NCBI GenBank assembly: GCA_016617855.1
Contig: JAECUM010094099.1
Location: 1 to 64,000, forward strand
Length of the DNA: 64,000 nt
Direction: 5' to 3'
Source: Megalonaias nervosa
Taxonomy: Eukaryota > Mollusca > Bivalvia > Unionida > Unionidae
The notes beneath the pieces are model-generated. The model ran no database searches. It was not told the DNA's origin and saw nothing but the letters and a program-made list of their open reading frames with translations. Each line of letters starts with the position of its first letter. Positions within the stretch are counted from its first letter, which is position 1. Positions 44,990-57,260 of the stretch are shown here, piece by piece. Made by a program: the position numbers and the translations under genes.

Positions 44990-45890
44990 ATGGGCTCTAA
45001 TGCCATTCATTGTGGACACTGCGCAATCAGTATGGACTTGCAAGAGGCATGACTTCATGTCTCTGTTCACACAGCTTGAAGAAGTTATATGATAAATTGC
45101 CTACAACAGGATACAAAGCAACAAGCTAGTTATATTTTGGAGCTAGGAATGATTACTCTCCTTTTTGATTCCCAGTCTCCTTGTCCACAGGACATCTACC
45201 TCATACCCTTTTAAGAAATCATTTGACTAGGTATGGAATCAGCGTTCAAGTAATAAGGATGTTTACCCCATGAATGAGAATTGAATTCATGTGATGGTAG
45301 ATTCTTGCCTTCTCGGAGCAGGCCTTCTGCTAGAGAATTCTCCTGCTGAACTATGCTTAATGTGGCATTGGACACCTTAGTATTTGGTCTCTTCCTTTAG
45401 CTCCCATAACAATGATGCTGTGGTCCAAATGGAGGCCGAACTTTTGATCATTGGACCAACTTTCACAATCTGCACAATATGAGGTGCATCTTTAAGGCAG
45501 GATAACCACCCTGGACTCACATCAGGGATACCTCTGCAAGTACAACCTCTGGCAATCACAATCACTACAGATGTGAACACAGATGACTGGGGGGAGCAAG
45601 TGTCCTACCATTCTGCCATAGGAATGTGGCCATCTTCAGGATCATTATTTACATATCAACATCCTCGAGATGGAACTGTTTTGAAAGCTTTTCATTTGTG
45701 GCTGGAGAACCTACATGAGAATGGAGTCCACTATGGTGACTTATCTCAAAAAGCAGGATTTTCTAAAGTGGTGTCCTCAGTGACAAGTCCATACTTAAGT
45801 TCAGCATATCCTAGGCTGGCTAATGTATTGACAGACTCTTTGTCATGCAAGAAGGATCTAATACATATGGAATTGTCTCTTCATCCCTGA
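44990..45890 (+). pseudogene. DIRS reverse transcriptase/RNase H remnant, copy B
   Basis: A trace of the RT (SMDLQEA, about 45030) is followed by a well-kept RNase H in one frame (45573-45890). It reads NTDDWGEQ, IGMWPSSGSLFTYQHPRDGT, VLKAFHLWLENLHENGVHYG and RLANVLTDSLSCKKDLIHME, closing LSLHP. 'GMWP.SGSL..I...E...VLKAFHLWL' and 'N.LADSLSR...L..TEW.LHP' are characteristic of DIRS RNase H. Catalytic acidic positions are partly changed. Confidence 0.8.
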
Positions 45891-46359
45891 GTTTTCTCTC
45901 AGTAGATACTCAGTGGGATTTACCTATAATGGACCTATTGGTATCAAGGTGGAATTCCAAAATCCTAATCTTTGGATCCAAAAGACCTTAATAAATCTAT
46001 GCTCTTTCTGTACATTGGAATGTCCAAATTTATATAATTCTCTAGCACCTCAGGTTCTGAAGGTGATGTTGGAATCAAAAGAATCTGAGTGTCTTCTCAT
46101 CCTGATTACTCGACTCAAATGGGAAAGCTTGGACCAACCTCATCAATCTCACAACATAATTGCCAGGATTCAATATATTCCTTCATCTACATTAAGCAAC
46201 CATGATGGCAGGTGTTTCATCCCAACCCAGAGTTACTGAACCGGATATCTGGATCTTATTAAATATGCTCTTAAGAACAAACAGTTCTCACAGCAAGTGG
46301 TGGAGAATCCCTCAAGTGAGACGATCATCCAACTTAGAAGCCTATGAAGGCAATGGAAT

Positions 46360-47220
46360 GTAATCTCAGTGGAGTGCACAAGAGCACTTTATACCAACAT
46401 AGGCATCAATACCTCAACACCTAACTTCCTATGGCTTTTTGATGAGAAAAAGTTGCACCGATCACAATTAAACCTACCATTCCATGATCACTGGCTCACT
46501 GTGTTATCATGGAAGAGAGGATATCTGACAAACCAAAGACCTATCCGATCGTCTGTTCATTTTGGATTTCACCTGGCCAATGATGATGTATCCTTGGCCA
46601 AGTAGAATTTATCATGGATATTTACCTGGATGAACATGACACCATTTGAAATGCTCTCAGGGGCTTAATTAGTTCACCTCTCATGTAAGTCCTGCCTTCT
46701 CACTGCTTTGGTGATGGGCAGGCAAAATCAGTGAATGCATTTCCTATTGGTGGACCTATCTACGTGCAGTTTCTACAAGATGAATCAGTATCACTCATGA
46801 ATCCCCATGCTTTCATTGCCAAGAACAGGCCACTGTTCATGGGGAATCATATATTGTAATAATTCCCATCTATTCTGGACACTTCATCTTAAGGTCATTT
46901 ACAGGACCCAGTGGGAGCTATTCAGAAAGACAGAGCCATTGCATTGAGGGAGATCATGCCTCATTTGGTCATCGTAAGAGGGGAATGACGATATATCAAC
47001 ACAGACACTTTCATCCTGAATAAAGTGGGACATCTGTTCCACATATTGAACTAAACCCACACCAATGAATTTGCTTTGCATATTGGCCCCCCAAAGTTAG
47101 GGCAGTTGCCACAAACATTGCATATGACTGAAACTGTTCTCTGACTGTAATTATCTGTGCTGTGGGATTGAGATCTGAGTACACTTCTACAGTCTTATTA
47201 GAGATCTTTCATCCTGCAAG
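46360..47220 (+). pseudogene. DIRS tyrosine recombinase remnant, copy B
   Basis: Around 46480-46720 the frame gives FHDHWLTVLSWKRGYLTNQR and, after shifts, MTPFEMLSGA and HLSCKSCLLTALVMGRQ. These correspond to the 'APFEPL..ASL..L..KT.FLLALASG.R' block of the DIRS recombinase. The C-terminal part (46930-47215) is scrambled, and the catalytic Tyr is not identified. Confidence 0.65.
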
Positions 47221-47835
47221 GCTCAAGTCAGTTGTGAGGAACCTTTACCCCGGTTCAAAAGGTTACCTTTCCAGGTCATTGTCAGCTTCATAAAGATGCA
47301 GCTTCACAAATTCTGCTGGATTTGCAGGAATGAAAATTGTTCCCTATTGAAGCCGCTTCCCGACATATGGAGTCTTTTTCCAGCCACATTATCTAGAAGC
47401 TGTCTCATATACCTTAGAGGACCAGAGTTGGCCTCACCGGGGTAAGGGGATGTATCTCCCTCCACCTCTTACCTATTCTCCTAAGGTATTATGATTGGGT
47501 AATGTATTTTGAGGACTTAGCCAATTTTTTCCAGTAAAATATGTTTATTCAATAATACTTACCCAATCATAATGCACAAACACCCTCCCAGCCTCCCCAC
47601 AGTTACATCCATATAGAAAGCATGCCTTTCACTCCAGTAGTAACTGTCAGTTTCATGGGATTTGACCCCAATACCGGTATCAAAGGAGACCACTCTAACT
47701 GCAGCCTAGGTGGGCAGATAACTTTTAACTTTTTAGGTCAAAGTTTTAACCCCAGAGGGCTGGATATACAAGGTAGTAGTAGTTCTCCTAAGGTATTATG
47801 ATTGGGTAGGTATTATATTCAGTAGGATGAAGTTA

Positions 47836-49389
47836 TGCTGTTTGAAGGAAACCAAAAGGTGTAACTCTAGGTAATTTCTTCAGATTTCTTTGAAGAAAGT
47901 AAAAGCATAATATTCCTCAAAGTATCCGTGATCTACCTTCCATGGATCATGATTAAACTTCTTGGACTACATTGTTTAAACTGAACTGAGAATACATACA
48001 TTTTCGACATCAGCAATAATTGCAAATAAAAGTTTAATGCATAGAAGCTAATCAACCCTTTCTAAACACACTTATTGAAAAGTCTGTTTTGAAATTCTCA
48101 AATATATAATCGACATAAAGATTATTGAGTCTTCAGATGGTATCTGATTGTAAGTTGCTCTGACGTCTCAGTCTTTCCATGAATGGTCTTGATGCATTGG
48201 CCATTTCAAATGTCAATCAGTAGTGTTGATCAGCCCATTCAGCAGTGAAGAAGTACAAGATGTGCCTGTTGAGTATTTACCCTTTCACCATAGAGCTTCA
48301 ACGCAGAGCAAGCATTGAAAGAATTAACTGCCCCATCATGATTCATGGAGAAATGAAAAATCAAGTGAGATGTACTGTAGTAACTTCTGCTTTTGCATTA
48401 CAAAAGGGAAAACACACATGATGCTTTTTACTATCAGTTTATTCAATCTAAGCTTTTGATTAAACATAGTTTCTATTTAGAGTTGGTTTGCATTTACATA
48501 ATAAGAAACATTAACTCACTGGAGCTGTTTTACTGACTATAAGGGGTTATTATCAGTACTGTATTTTATTATGGGTTACTTTGTAAAAAGTGGAAAAGTG
48601 GGTGGGTGGAGAGGGTTTGGGATCCATTGTCCCATCCTGAACAGAGGAAAAAAATTGATGAAAACCTTCCGAAAATGTATTCATTATGAACAAAGAAAGA
48701 ATTGCATCTGTTTTCAGCAGGTTAAGATGTCAAACAAAATAAACCTCAAATAGTACTGAATGTAGCTAAAATCAACTGTTAAAATCAAAAGTTATAAGCT
48801 TATCACTTGAATAAAAAATTAAAAAATGACTTATTTCCTGCCTAAATGCTAGTGTCAAATCTTGCTGACAACACAACTTCTAAAAGTGAATAGTGGATCA
48901 TGGATAGCGTAAGCTGCTGATTTGTAACCAAAGTTAACAGGAGTCAAGTAGGGTATGCAACTCTTGACATTTTGAAAATCATCTATTGTGGAAGAAACAA
49001 GGCAGACTGACAGATAGATGGACTTAAAGATTATCCAGAGTTCTACCATTATGGTATTGTGCATGCACATTGCCATGATCATGGAAATCCCCATGCCACT
49101 ACACTACCACCATGCATAAATCAGCTGGCTGCAGTGTCTTAATTTGGGAAAAATTTTTATTTTATTGATTTGCACAGACCCTGATTGATGAACTGGTTTT
49201 GCTTTCTTTCACCTTACATCCAAGCAATTCTGGCTTAGATGGCTAAAATTTTACTTGTTGAGAAAGGACTAAGACTTCACAGATAACCAGCAACACATTA
49301 TCATTGTCAGTGAACAGTTTGTCAGTGAACAGTTTTTGTTGTTGGCTGGTCTTTAATGGTGCTTTCAGAACATTACTAGCAATATGATG
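47836..49389. other. intron stretch, no gene seen
   Basis: AT-rich, with short unsupported frames only. Confidence 0.45.
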
Positions 49390-49560
49390 CTGAGGAAATG
49401 GAAGCTAAATGTGTTGCTGTAGGGTACACCAAGGCATTTGATTCAGTTTGGCATGGTGCATGTGTGTCAAAGCTGCCACCAATGGATTACAAGTTTGATG
49501 TGATGCTCTTACTCAGCTAGTCTTGATTCTTACTAGATCTTGATTAGGATTAAGGCTACA
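49390..49560 (+). pseudogene. small LINE reverse transcriptase fragment
   Basis: The frame VAVGYTKAFDSVWHGACVSK (about 49420-49480) is the 'LDF(S/T)KAFD.VWH..L..KL' block of LINE reverse transcriptases. Upstream and downstream motifs are missing. It is followed at once by the 45-bp minisatellite. Confidence 0.72.
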
Positions 49561-49629
49561 TGACCCTAATTGTGTCCTGTCCATGATTACGCCATGTATA
49601 ATGCTAGATCATCATTGTCTTATACAAGA

Positions 49630-50425
49630 ATTCAGTCACTTTGTATATTTCATCTCAAATGTTTTTTATTTCTGTTTATTGAGTCACTTTGTATTTCATC
49701 TCTGATGTTTTTATTTCTCTTTATTGGGTCGCTTTTTGTATTTCATCTTAAATGTTTTAATTTCTGTTTATTGAGTCACCTTGTATTTCATCTCCAATGT
49801 TTTCATTTCTGTTTATTGAGTCACCTTGTATTTCATCTCCAATGTTTTCATTTGTTTATTGAGTCACCTTGTATTTCATCTCCAATGTTTTCATTTCTGT
49901 TTATTGAGTCACCTTGTATTTCATCTTAAATGTTTTCATTTCACTTTATTGAGTCACTTTGTATTTCATCTCCAATGTTTTCATTTCTGTTTATTGAGTC
50001 ACCTTGTATTTCATCTTAAATGTTTTCATTTCTGTTTATTGAGTCACCTTGTATTTCATCTCCAATGTTTTCATTTCTGTTTATTGAGTCACCTTGTATT
50101 TCGTCTGAAATGTTTTCATTTCTGTTTATTGAGTCACTTTGTATTTCATCTCCAATGTTTTCATTTCTGTTTATTGAGTCACCTTGTATTTCGTCTGAAA
50201 TGTTCTCATTTTCTGTTTATTGAGTCACTTTGTATTTCATCTTAAATGTTTTCATTTCTGTTTATTGAGTCACTTTGTATTTCATCTCCAATGTTTTCAT
50301 TTCTGTTTATTGAGTCACCTTGTATTTCATCTCCAATGTTTTCATTTCTGTTTATTGAGTCACCTTGTATTTCGTCTCAAATGTTTTCATTTCTGTTTAT
50401 TTAGTCACCTTGTATTACATCAATA
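49630..50425 (+). repeat. minisatellite, 45-bp unit, about 17 copies
   Basis: The unit is 'gagtcaccttgtatttcatc' plus 'tccaatgttttcatttctgt' plus ttatt. Variants alternate (tccaatg / ttaaatg / tgaaatg; cacctt / cacttt). Since 45 is divisible by three, two frames stay open through the array (FCLLSHLVFHLQCFH and a shifted version), giving false genes. No start context or splice site supports translation. Confidence 0.95.
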
Positions 50426-51384
50426 GTAATCACACTCTTGAAGGACCCTGTCCTCCCATCTATCCATCCATTCACATTTCTTGTAAACAGCATATCTCAA
50501 TTGATATACACAAATTTTTGCTATTTGGTAGGTTAACCATATTTATATATTAACACAATCCTTTTAAAGGTTTAATCTTTACAACTCAGTTTATGACAGA
50601 AGTACAGATCGATTTTATCTTCACTCTAAATTGGATCTTCACAAAAGAAGTTTCCTAAAAGCAGCATATTCTGCTTTTTATACAGTTTGCTTCATTGCAG
50701 GTTATGTTGTGACTCCATCAGTTAAAATTTGTTCTCAATATGACATGTATGTCTTGTCCACAACAATTTACAGCATTGCTCATGACAAAATTGGTAAAAG
50801 GATAATGTTGATTGTACAACTAGTTCTAAGAACTTACGCCATGCACGTTAAATTCCTCAGGCATTGGATTAATATTCATTGAGTTTGGCAAAAACCTGCA
50901 GCTTTGTACCCAAACATGGCCTGGACCAGGGTATCAAACCTATTATGTAGAGCCTCTGATATGTAAAGTAACTGTAGTTAAAAGACCACTTATGGGAACC
51001 AGCAATGTGTTCAGAAGAAATGAGTCTTTTAACTTTGAGCTTCTAAATTATCAACTAATTTTTTTATTTTCATGTATTTTGTGCTTGCTATAAACCACTC
51101 ATTGAAAAACCCATTGAGCAATAAGACTTGCCTCTCAATCCATTAATTTTAGTACCAAAGAAAATGTCTTTTCTTTTTAAACCCCAAACATTTTTGTATG
51201 CAAAATAAAATGAATTCATGGTATAGAATCAGATTTACAGTCTTTAAAATAAGTTCATTTAAAAGAAGTGGTTATTTAAGACAAGTGGTTATTTAAGACA
51301 TGTGGCCTTTGAAGTACAAGTTCAACTGTACTCCCAGGTTATGTATAAAATCCACTTGGTTGCTTTTCTTTTTTTTTTTTACAG
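50426..51384. other. intron stretch before the third exon
   Basis: No gene seen. It ends in a strong pyrimidine tract (51364-51380) before the acceptor at 51383-51384. Confidence 0.5.
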
Positions 51385-51501
51385 ATTATCAAGCAGCAGA
51401 TTCCTTTAGTCTTGACCTTGCAGCTGCACCATCCAATCCCATCAAACCAGACAAGATACCAACACTTGCAGGCCGTGGTGAGCCAGACGGCCAGTATACA
51501 G
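51385..51501 (+). CDS. third recognised exon of the CARD gene
   Basis: A 117-base exon lies after a long T-rich tract and 'acag', ending 'ACAG/gtaaca'. It is phase 1 at both ends and holds 39 codons. The translation is DYQAADSFSLDLAAAPSNPI followed by KPDKIPTLAGRGEPDGQYT. It is rich in Pro, Ala, Asp and Gly and is probably disordered. Like the exons at 10831 and 29921 it starts with Asp-Tyr made across the junction. It probably continues the linker of the CARD protein. The strong acceptor and donor are the main support. Confidence 0.65.
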
Positions 51502-52629
51502 GTAACACATCTCAGCTATCTGAATGGTTTAGCTTTTCTATTAAAGCTTAGATAAAAAGCATTATTTCTATGACATCATCTTTTCCTTGTATGTATTGCA
51601 CTTTTACAAAAGGCTTAAAGGAAAACAAGATTATCTGCTTAGCGTTTGATTTTGAATGGCACCTTATAATTAGAAACTTTTAAAACAATTTCATCTTTTG
51701 ATGGATATATGCTTGCAAATAGACACATGATAAATATGCTGATAAATGCATGCACATTCATTGAATATAAAGATGGATGGATACATTTTCTTTTTGATAC
51801 ATTTTTGACCATGTTTCTTAATATAGTCTGATAAATTTCCTTTGTTGTGGCGGCTACTTGTGAATTCAAAATTTGACTGCCTCATTTTCAGTGGGTGAAG
51901 AAAGATAGGCTGTCTCACTCATTCTCTCTATCTTGCTCTCTCTCCGTTCAAAGTTTACATATTGTAAGCTGAAGTTCTTTTCCTGAATCATTCTACCCCT
52001 AGAAGAGCTAATGGAACCACAAGCCATGAATATAAAAAAACCAACCTCAGCATAGCAGGTTTCTCAATCTGTCATTCAACATCTGTATGGTTCAAAGAAT
52101 GCTAATGTTATACAGATGAAATGAGTTCTGAGAATATTTGATGGTCAGATCAGTGAGAAGTTTTCAGTAATAATGCCAAGTAAATTAGGATCTGAACAAT
52201 GTAGCCTTGTACACTGTACAGCCAGTTCAGATGTTAGGTTTTTGAATATTAGTTCAACTCAGACATAAACAGACTCCAGAAGCTGGTCACAACAAAATCA
52301 AATAGTGATAAATGAGATGCGTTTAAGATATATGAGTCCAGTTACTAAGCAGTCTTCTTGGTGTGGACAATTTAGTTCATTGGTAGTATGTGTGCCTAGC
52401 TGCAAAACTGACAAACCAGGTTTATCTTGTGTGTTCTTGCCTGTTGCAGAGAACAAAACAGCTAATGCAGCACAGCCAAATATAATCAGAAAATGCTTGC
52501 GATGCACATCATTTATTCAGTAATTATTCACATTTAAAGTTGGTTTCTGCTGACCTTGATTTAGTTAACAGTTAAAATGTTTATCTGTAAACAACAAAGC
52601 ACTTTAGAGAGTACCTTGCGTTTGCTCCA
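51502..52629. other. intron stretch, no gene seen
   Basis: Short frames on both strands lack motifs. A possible acceptor 'gttgcag' at 52450 is followed by 24 codons and a stop without a donor, so I do not call an exon. Confidence 0.45.
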
Positions 52630-52868
52630 CTAACACACTACCACAACATGGTATTCATACACACTCCCACAATGTAGTAATCCTACACGCTCCCACAAAT
52701 ATGGTATTCCTACACACTCTCACAACATGGTATTCATACATACTCCCACAAATATGGTATTCATACACACTCCCACAAATATGGTATTCCTACACACTCC
52801 TACAACATGGTATTCATACACACTCACACAACATGTTATTCATACACACTCCCACAACATGGTATCAG
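52630..52868 (+). repeat. minisatellite, about 27-bp unit, about 9 copies
   Basis: The unit is 'tacacactcccacaacatgg' plus 'tattca', with variants 'acaaatatgg' and 'acaatgtagt'. It is non-coding intron sequence. Confidence 0.9.
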
Positions 52869-53249
52869 AAATGAGATATGCTTAGAATTCATGGATTATC
52901 ATCATCACTGGGATGTAATCAAACTGATAATTATTTTAATGAAAGTAACATACCAGTTCAGATTCAGTTAACAGTAATTTCCAGTTATAGCAACATTCCA
53001 AGTTCAAGCCTGGAAAAATTCAAATTTTCCTACCTAGAGTTTTGTAAAAAGTGGATTTTAAGCATTTCAGACTTGCATCTGGAATGAAAGATGAGGAAGA
53101 AGAAAAGTATGTGACACAAAAATCTATATTATGGGGCCTCAGGCAGGTGATATTTGTTCTATGTTTGGTCAAAGTGTTGATGACAAGTAGAAATTTGAAC
53201 TTATTAGAGAAATTTGAAGATTACCTTGTCAAGAAAAAAAAATGCTATT

Positions 53250-55520
53250 TTTGAAGAATTAATTTTAACCAGTTGCATCAGGAGGAAGGAGAAATTGCAT
53301 TGCATTTTTTACTTCATTACATGTTCTAGTAGAACATTACAATTTTGCAGTTCTTACAGATGAAAGGTTCAAGATAGTATTGTCGGACAAAGAGATTTTC
53401 TCTTGTGGCAGAAGGACTCAAACTTGATAGCAAACGTGCATTATTTATGGTAATCAAGTTACCTAGACATTGATGCTGTAATGTCCATCAACTTATATTT
53501 CAGTGATAGGTACATGAAAATTTCAGTCTCAGTGTAAAGCAGTCAAATCAAGAAAAGATACCATGCCAATTCAGTTTGAATCTATAAAAGAGGAACAATT
53601 TTGCCTCCGATAAACCTGGTTCCAACCAACAAAGGAAAAGTGACAGTTTAAACTAGAGAGCTAAGACTATGCAGGGATATGAAAGATATGGGTAGTCCAT
53701 ACAGCAGGTCCACAGGACACAAGAATGCATCATGCATTACACTTTGGTCTGATGTACACAACTGAGAAAAATATTTTTGAGACAGAAGACCCTGACAATC
53801 ATAGGTCTCTTGTATTTCCTGGTAGCATTGAATCTGGATTGCGACCCCAGGCCAACAGTGTCATATTTCAAGGACACTTGACACTGTTGCTGATGTTACT
53901 GTTTTTACACAGCATTTATGCTGATCACTGCACTGAGTTTAGCTTGTGAAAGTTAACATAATCTTGTTTGGACAATGACAGGAAAGTTCACTGTCCTTGG
54001 AAAATTAAAGTGTCACTGAAAGTGAACAAAAGAAGTAGACAGTTGGATGTATATGGAATCAAAGGTCTCAAGCAGCATTGGTTGGGAAGACCAGTTTTAG
54101 AGAGCTGGGAATGGGCATCTGGGTAGAGGAGGTCACTATCACTGACCGTAAGTACAGAGAAATGTACCCCAAAAAATTCATTGGATTGGCTAAAACTGAC
54201 TGGGCATACAACATAAGATGTTAACCCAGTGCAGTTTTGTTTGCACTTAAATATAATTGGGAATGTGCAAATTCCATTCATGAATAAAGTGAAATTGGAT
54301 TACAAAGAAGGGATAAATCAGGCTTCGTTTCTAAAGTGGATCACCCAACAGAGGTATGGTCATAGTACCACTAGGGCATGGTTGTGTTCATATTTGTGTA
54401 GATCGGCTGAAGATAGATAAATCAGTACAGTGTGAAAATCATCCAGTATTAAAACTTTGGCTCTGGCAGATTGTGCAGATGTTTTCAGCAAATTAGATGC
54501 CATCTCCAGGTTTGTGCAAATTAATCTGTCACCTGAGTCTTGTGATTTAACCTTTTCATTACACCCTTTGATTGATTTTGCTTTAACAGGTACCATTTGA
54601 TATTTTGTTCACACCTTTCTTTATTTAAAAACTTTTCCAAACTGTACACTGTTCTAGTATTTGGCATGATCAATACGAACATGACAAACAGTTGAAAGTT
54701 GTTTTAGGTGTGATTGAAAAGGCAGGAATTATTCCAGAACATGAGAATGTTGGTCATAGGGCATATTGTTCTTTCCTCAGGAATTAAGGCAAATCCAGAA
54801 GAGAAAAATGGTATGATAAATAAAATGTTTAAGATATAATTATTTGTTGACATGGTTAACAAATTATTTATAAGCAGATTTTCATAAAACATAGCCAAGA
54901 AAAGGAAACTGCTGTGAGATTTACTTATGAATTGGGTCCGGAATCCTTGTAAAAAGAAAGCATGCAGCCAAAGTTTGGCTCTAAACTAGATCTAGCACTT
55001 TAACAATTTAATCTGAAATCTTGTCAGCTGATTTTGACTTGGTGTTGTATTGCTACAGAAACAACTAAATGAAACTTTGAGGCCTGACTGTAGTGTATGC
55101 TTCGAGGTCAGAGCAAAGATATAGCCAGTATGCTTTGAGGTCAGAGCAAAGATATAGCCGGTATGCTTTGAGGTCAGAGCAAAAATATATCCAGTATGCT
55201 TTGAGGTCAAAGCAGAGATATATCCAAATCAAGAAGCAGCTTTAGCTATCACTTCAGCTTGTGAATAATTTGTCATGTTTTTGCAGTGCATTAACTTTCA
55301 TGTAGAAACTGATCACAAACCACTTATTCCTTTGCTGAGTTTAAAGCAGTTGGAGGATTTGTCTCCCATCGATCCAAAAATTTTGAATGAGGTTAATGTA
55401 CTATCACTTTTCAGTAGGCCATGTTAGGAGAAAGTCTTACAGTTGCTAACATACTTTCACTTGCATTCATAGTGTACAAGGTGGCCCTGAATTTGAAAAT
55501 GGAGCAGGTGTTCTGTTAAT
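53250..55520 (+). pseudogene. second Ty3/gypsy-type retrotransposon, internal part, decayed
   Basis: The frame is shifted often, but the domain order is readable. A gag-like block (HQEEGE near 53277, HFAVL-type segment near 53339) comes first. Protease-like text follows (VNKRSRQLDVYGIKGLKQHW, about 54022-54080). The RT start is VFSKLDAISRFVQINLSPES (54481-54540). Then come RNase H signatures (SRSEQRYSQ repeated near 55105-55215, then TNHLFLC/DHKPL-type and HVRRKSYS near 55424). These resemble gypsy elements with the conventional order RT, RNase H; no integrase is seen after 55520. It is unrelated at sequence level to the Gmr1-like family in this window. No LTRs were found. Confidence 0.72.
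55095..55225 (+). repeat. 33-bp tandem repeat inside the RNase H of the gypsy element
   Basis: Four units of 'tatgctttgaggtcagagca' plus 'aagatatagccag' (33 bp, 11 codons). In frame they encode YALRSEQRYSQ-like peptides, the 'ASRSLT..E.RYSQ.E.E' block of gypsy RNase H, so a conserved coding block was amplified in frame. Only the last copy leads on into the following RNase H sequence (IQIKKQL). Confidence 0.88.
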
Positions 55521-56300
55521 CAGGTAGATAATAAGCCAGTCATAAATATCAGTATTTTAATGAATTTAAATACATTTGCAACTTTGAAGTGAATTTTACT
55601 TTGGGGAAGAGGTAATTTAATCTAAAATTTAAATTTTTGGAAAGAAAATTTGTTTTCATTTATTATAGTATAGGGATTACGGTTTACTGTTGGGGAAGAA
55701 CAAATGATATTACTGAAGGAAAAGTTTGGGACCATACAAATATTTTTATCTTATGGGGATTTTGGTCTTCTGGCAGTTTAGTTTTGAGGGGTTTCACTGT
55801 AGTTACAGAATGTTGAGAATGCTTTTTTATAATCTTCCAACTTTAAGTCAGTTTATTCTGGACCTTTATGAAGTTAACATACTTCTCTGTAAAAAATGTA
55901 GTACAGTAGAACCTGTCATGAGCGACCTCTGCTATGAGCGACCACCTGTCATGTACGACCACAATCGTAATGCACGGATCGATTTTATTATATAAACGCT
56001 CTGCTATGAGCGACCACCTGCTAAACGCGACCAGCGACCGCGATTTCTTGGCAAAATATGCATTTCGACACTGCTATGAACGACCGCATCACAAAAAAAC
56101 AAGGATAAACTCCACCAACCTTTATTTAATCCCTGTAAAAACGACCGCTCATACCGTTCTAAATATAAAAAAAAAAAAAAAAAATAAAAAAATAAAATTA
56201 AACAATAGGCTGCCTACCGATCTCTGAATTTTATAGCTAGGCTTATAGTGATTTATAGTTTCTGTCGTAAACCAGACTAAAGTGTATGTAGATTATTTCC

Positions 56301-56396
56301 TAGCCTGGTTCCCTGCTTCGTATGCTCCTGTGTTGTTCTCCGTTATTCGTATGGGGTGAGGAACGCAGAAAGCATACAGAGCAGGGAACCAGACTA
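56301..56396. mobile_element. 96-bp foldback element (MITE), second copy
   Basis: The ends tagcctggttccctgcttcg and, inverted, tagtctggttccctgctctg pair over about 24 bases. The termini match those of the 92-bp element at 13260-13351. Confidence 0.8.
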
Positions 56397-57093
56397 ATTA
56401 TTCACGCACTTAACTTGCTTCCCGGCCGTTGTAGGACCTAGCATCCCTATGACGACTGTATCGCGAGAACAGACAAACACCAGTGACCTTCATGCAGTCA
56501 ATTATTACAACGACCGATTGATTAGTATAGATTGTTCTGATCAAAGACAAATATAAAAGGAATATTAAAAAAAAGGATTGTTGCTACCCGTTATAGATGC
56601 TACAGTCCGTAAACCAGGCTAATGTACATGTCATGAAATGCCGTTGAAGTGCCAAAGTTGACAAAGTGGCCGCGTATATTGTTTGTCTCGATTTTATCGG
56701 TATTGCCGGGGGGTGAATAAGGTCATTGTCTATTAAACCAGCAAGAGAGAATCGTTTGCGGGATTCGATTGATAGTGCTCAAGACTTGTGATGTTTGTTC
56801 CCCCCCCCCCCTGCTAAGTGATGACATCCCAATCACAAAGCTGTCGTCTATTCAAGTTGGTGCGACCGGGTTACACACTCTGCTTATAGAGTTAATCCCT
56901 GTATGTTATCTTTGAATGAAGCCGTTGACTTTTATCACTGAGTAAATGGTCCTGTTTCTGGATGAGATAATTGTTTCTTTTTATTTCATTAATTGTTAGA
57001 TGTGCATTGCACATGAATAGAGTTTTCATATTTTCCCACAGCCGCCGTCTTTACGTTCGATATTACAACTGAGCACTAATAATTTTAATAACA

Positions 57094-57260
57094 ATGGACG
57101 AACTTCCAACTAAAAAGAGACAAATTTTAATGCTGGAGAAAATAATTATTGTGACTGAAAGAAGTGAAAAAGTGCAGACCACTCGCAAAAAAGTGGTTTA
57201 AACATTGGTAAAACAAATTTAGGTTGTTATAAAGGAAAACGAGTAATTCAGAAACAATTT
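57094..57260 (+). pseudogene. pogo-like transposase N-terminal remnant
   Basis: MDELPTKKRQILMLEKIIIV (57094-57153), then in a shifted frame NIGKTNLG (about 57203), matches the spacing of the Psq-type helix-turn-helix at the start of pogo/Tigger transposases ('...K..II......K...GIGKT...'). The catalytic DDE part is absent, so the element is non-autonomous. Confidence 0.5.

Larger units (their letters stand above)
42855..47835 (+). mobile_element. DIRS-type retrotransposon, decayed copy B
   Basis: It aligns in order with 3275-7890 from the shared start ('tatatatattgtctgctctg' against 'tatatatagtgtctgctgtt') to the shared end (ggtattatgattgggta at 47794). It keeps the RNase H better than copy A. 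Inverted copies of the terminal motif, attatgattgggtaa (47488) and ttacccaatcataat (47561), fit DIRS-type ends. Gag-like frames (43148-43531) have no known motif. It is inactive. Confidence 0.82.

Noticed and set aside
49570..50426. Overlapping long open frames with repeated LSHLVFHLQCFH-type peptides
   Set aside because: They are by-products of a 45-bp minisatellite; no start, splice or domain evidence.
52451..52522. Possible exon after 'cctgttgcag'
   Set aside because: Ends in a stop after 24 codons with no donor and no polyadenylation context; could only be a terminal exon, without evidence.
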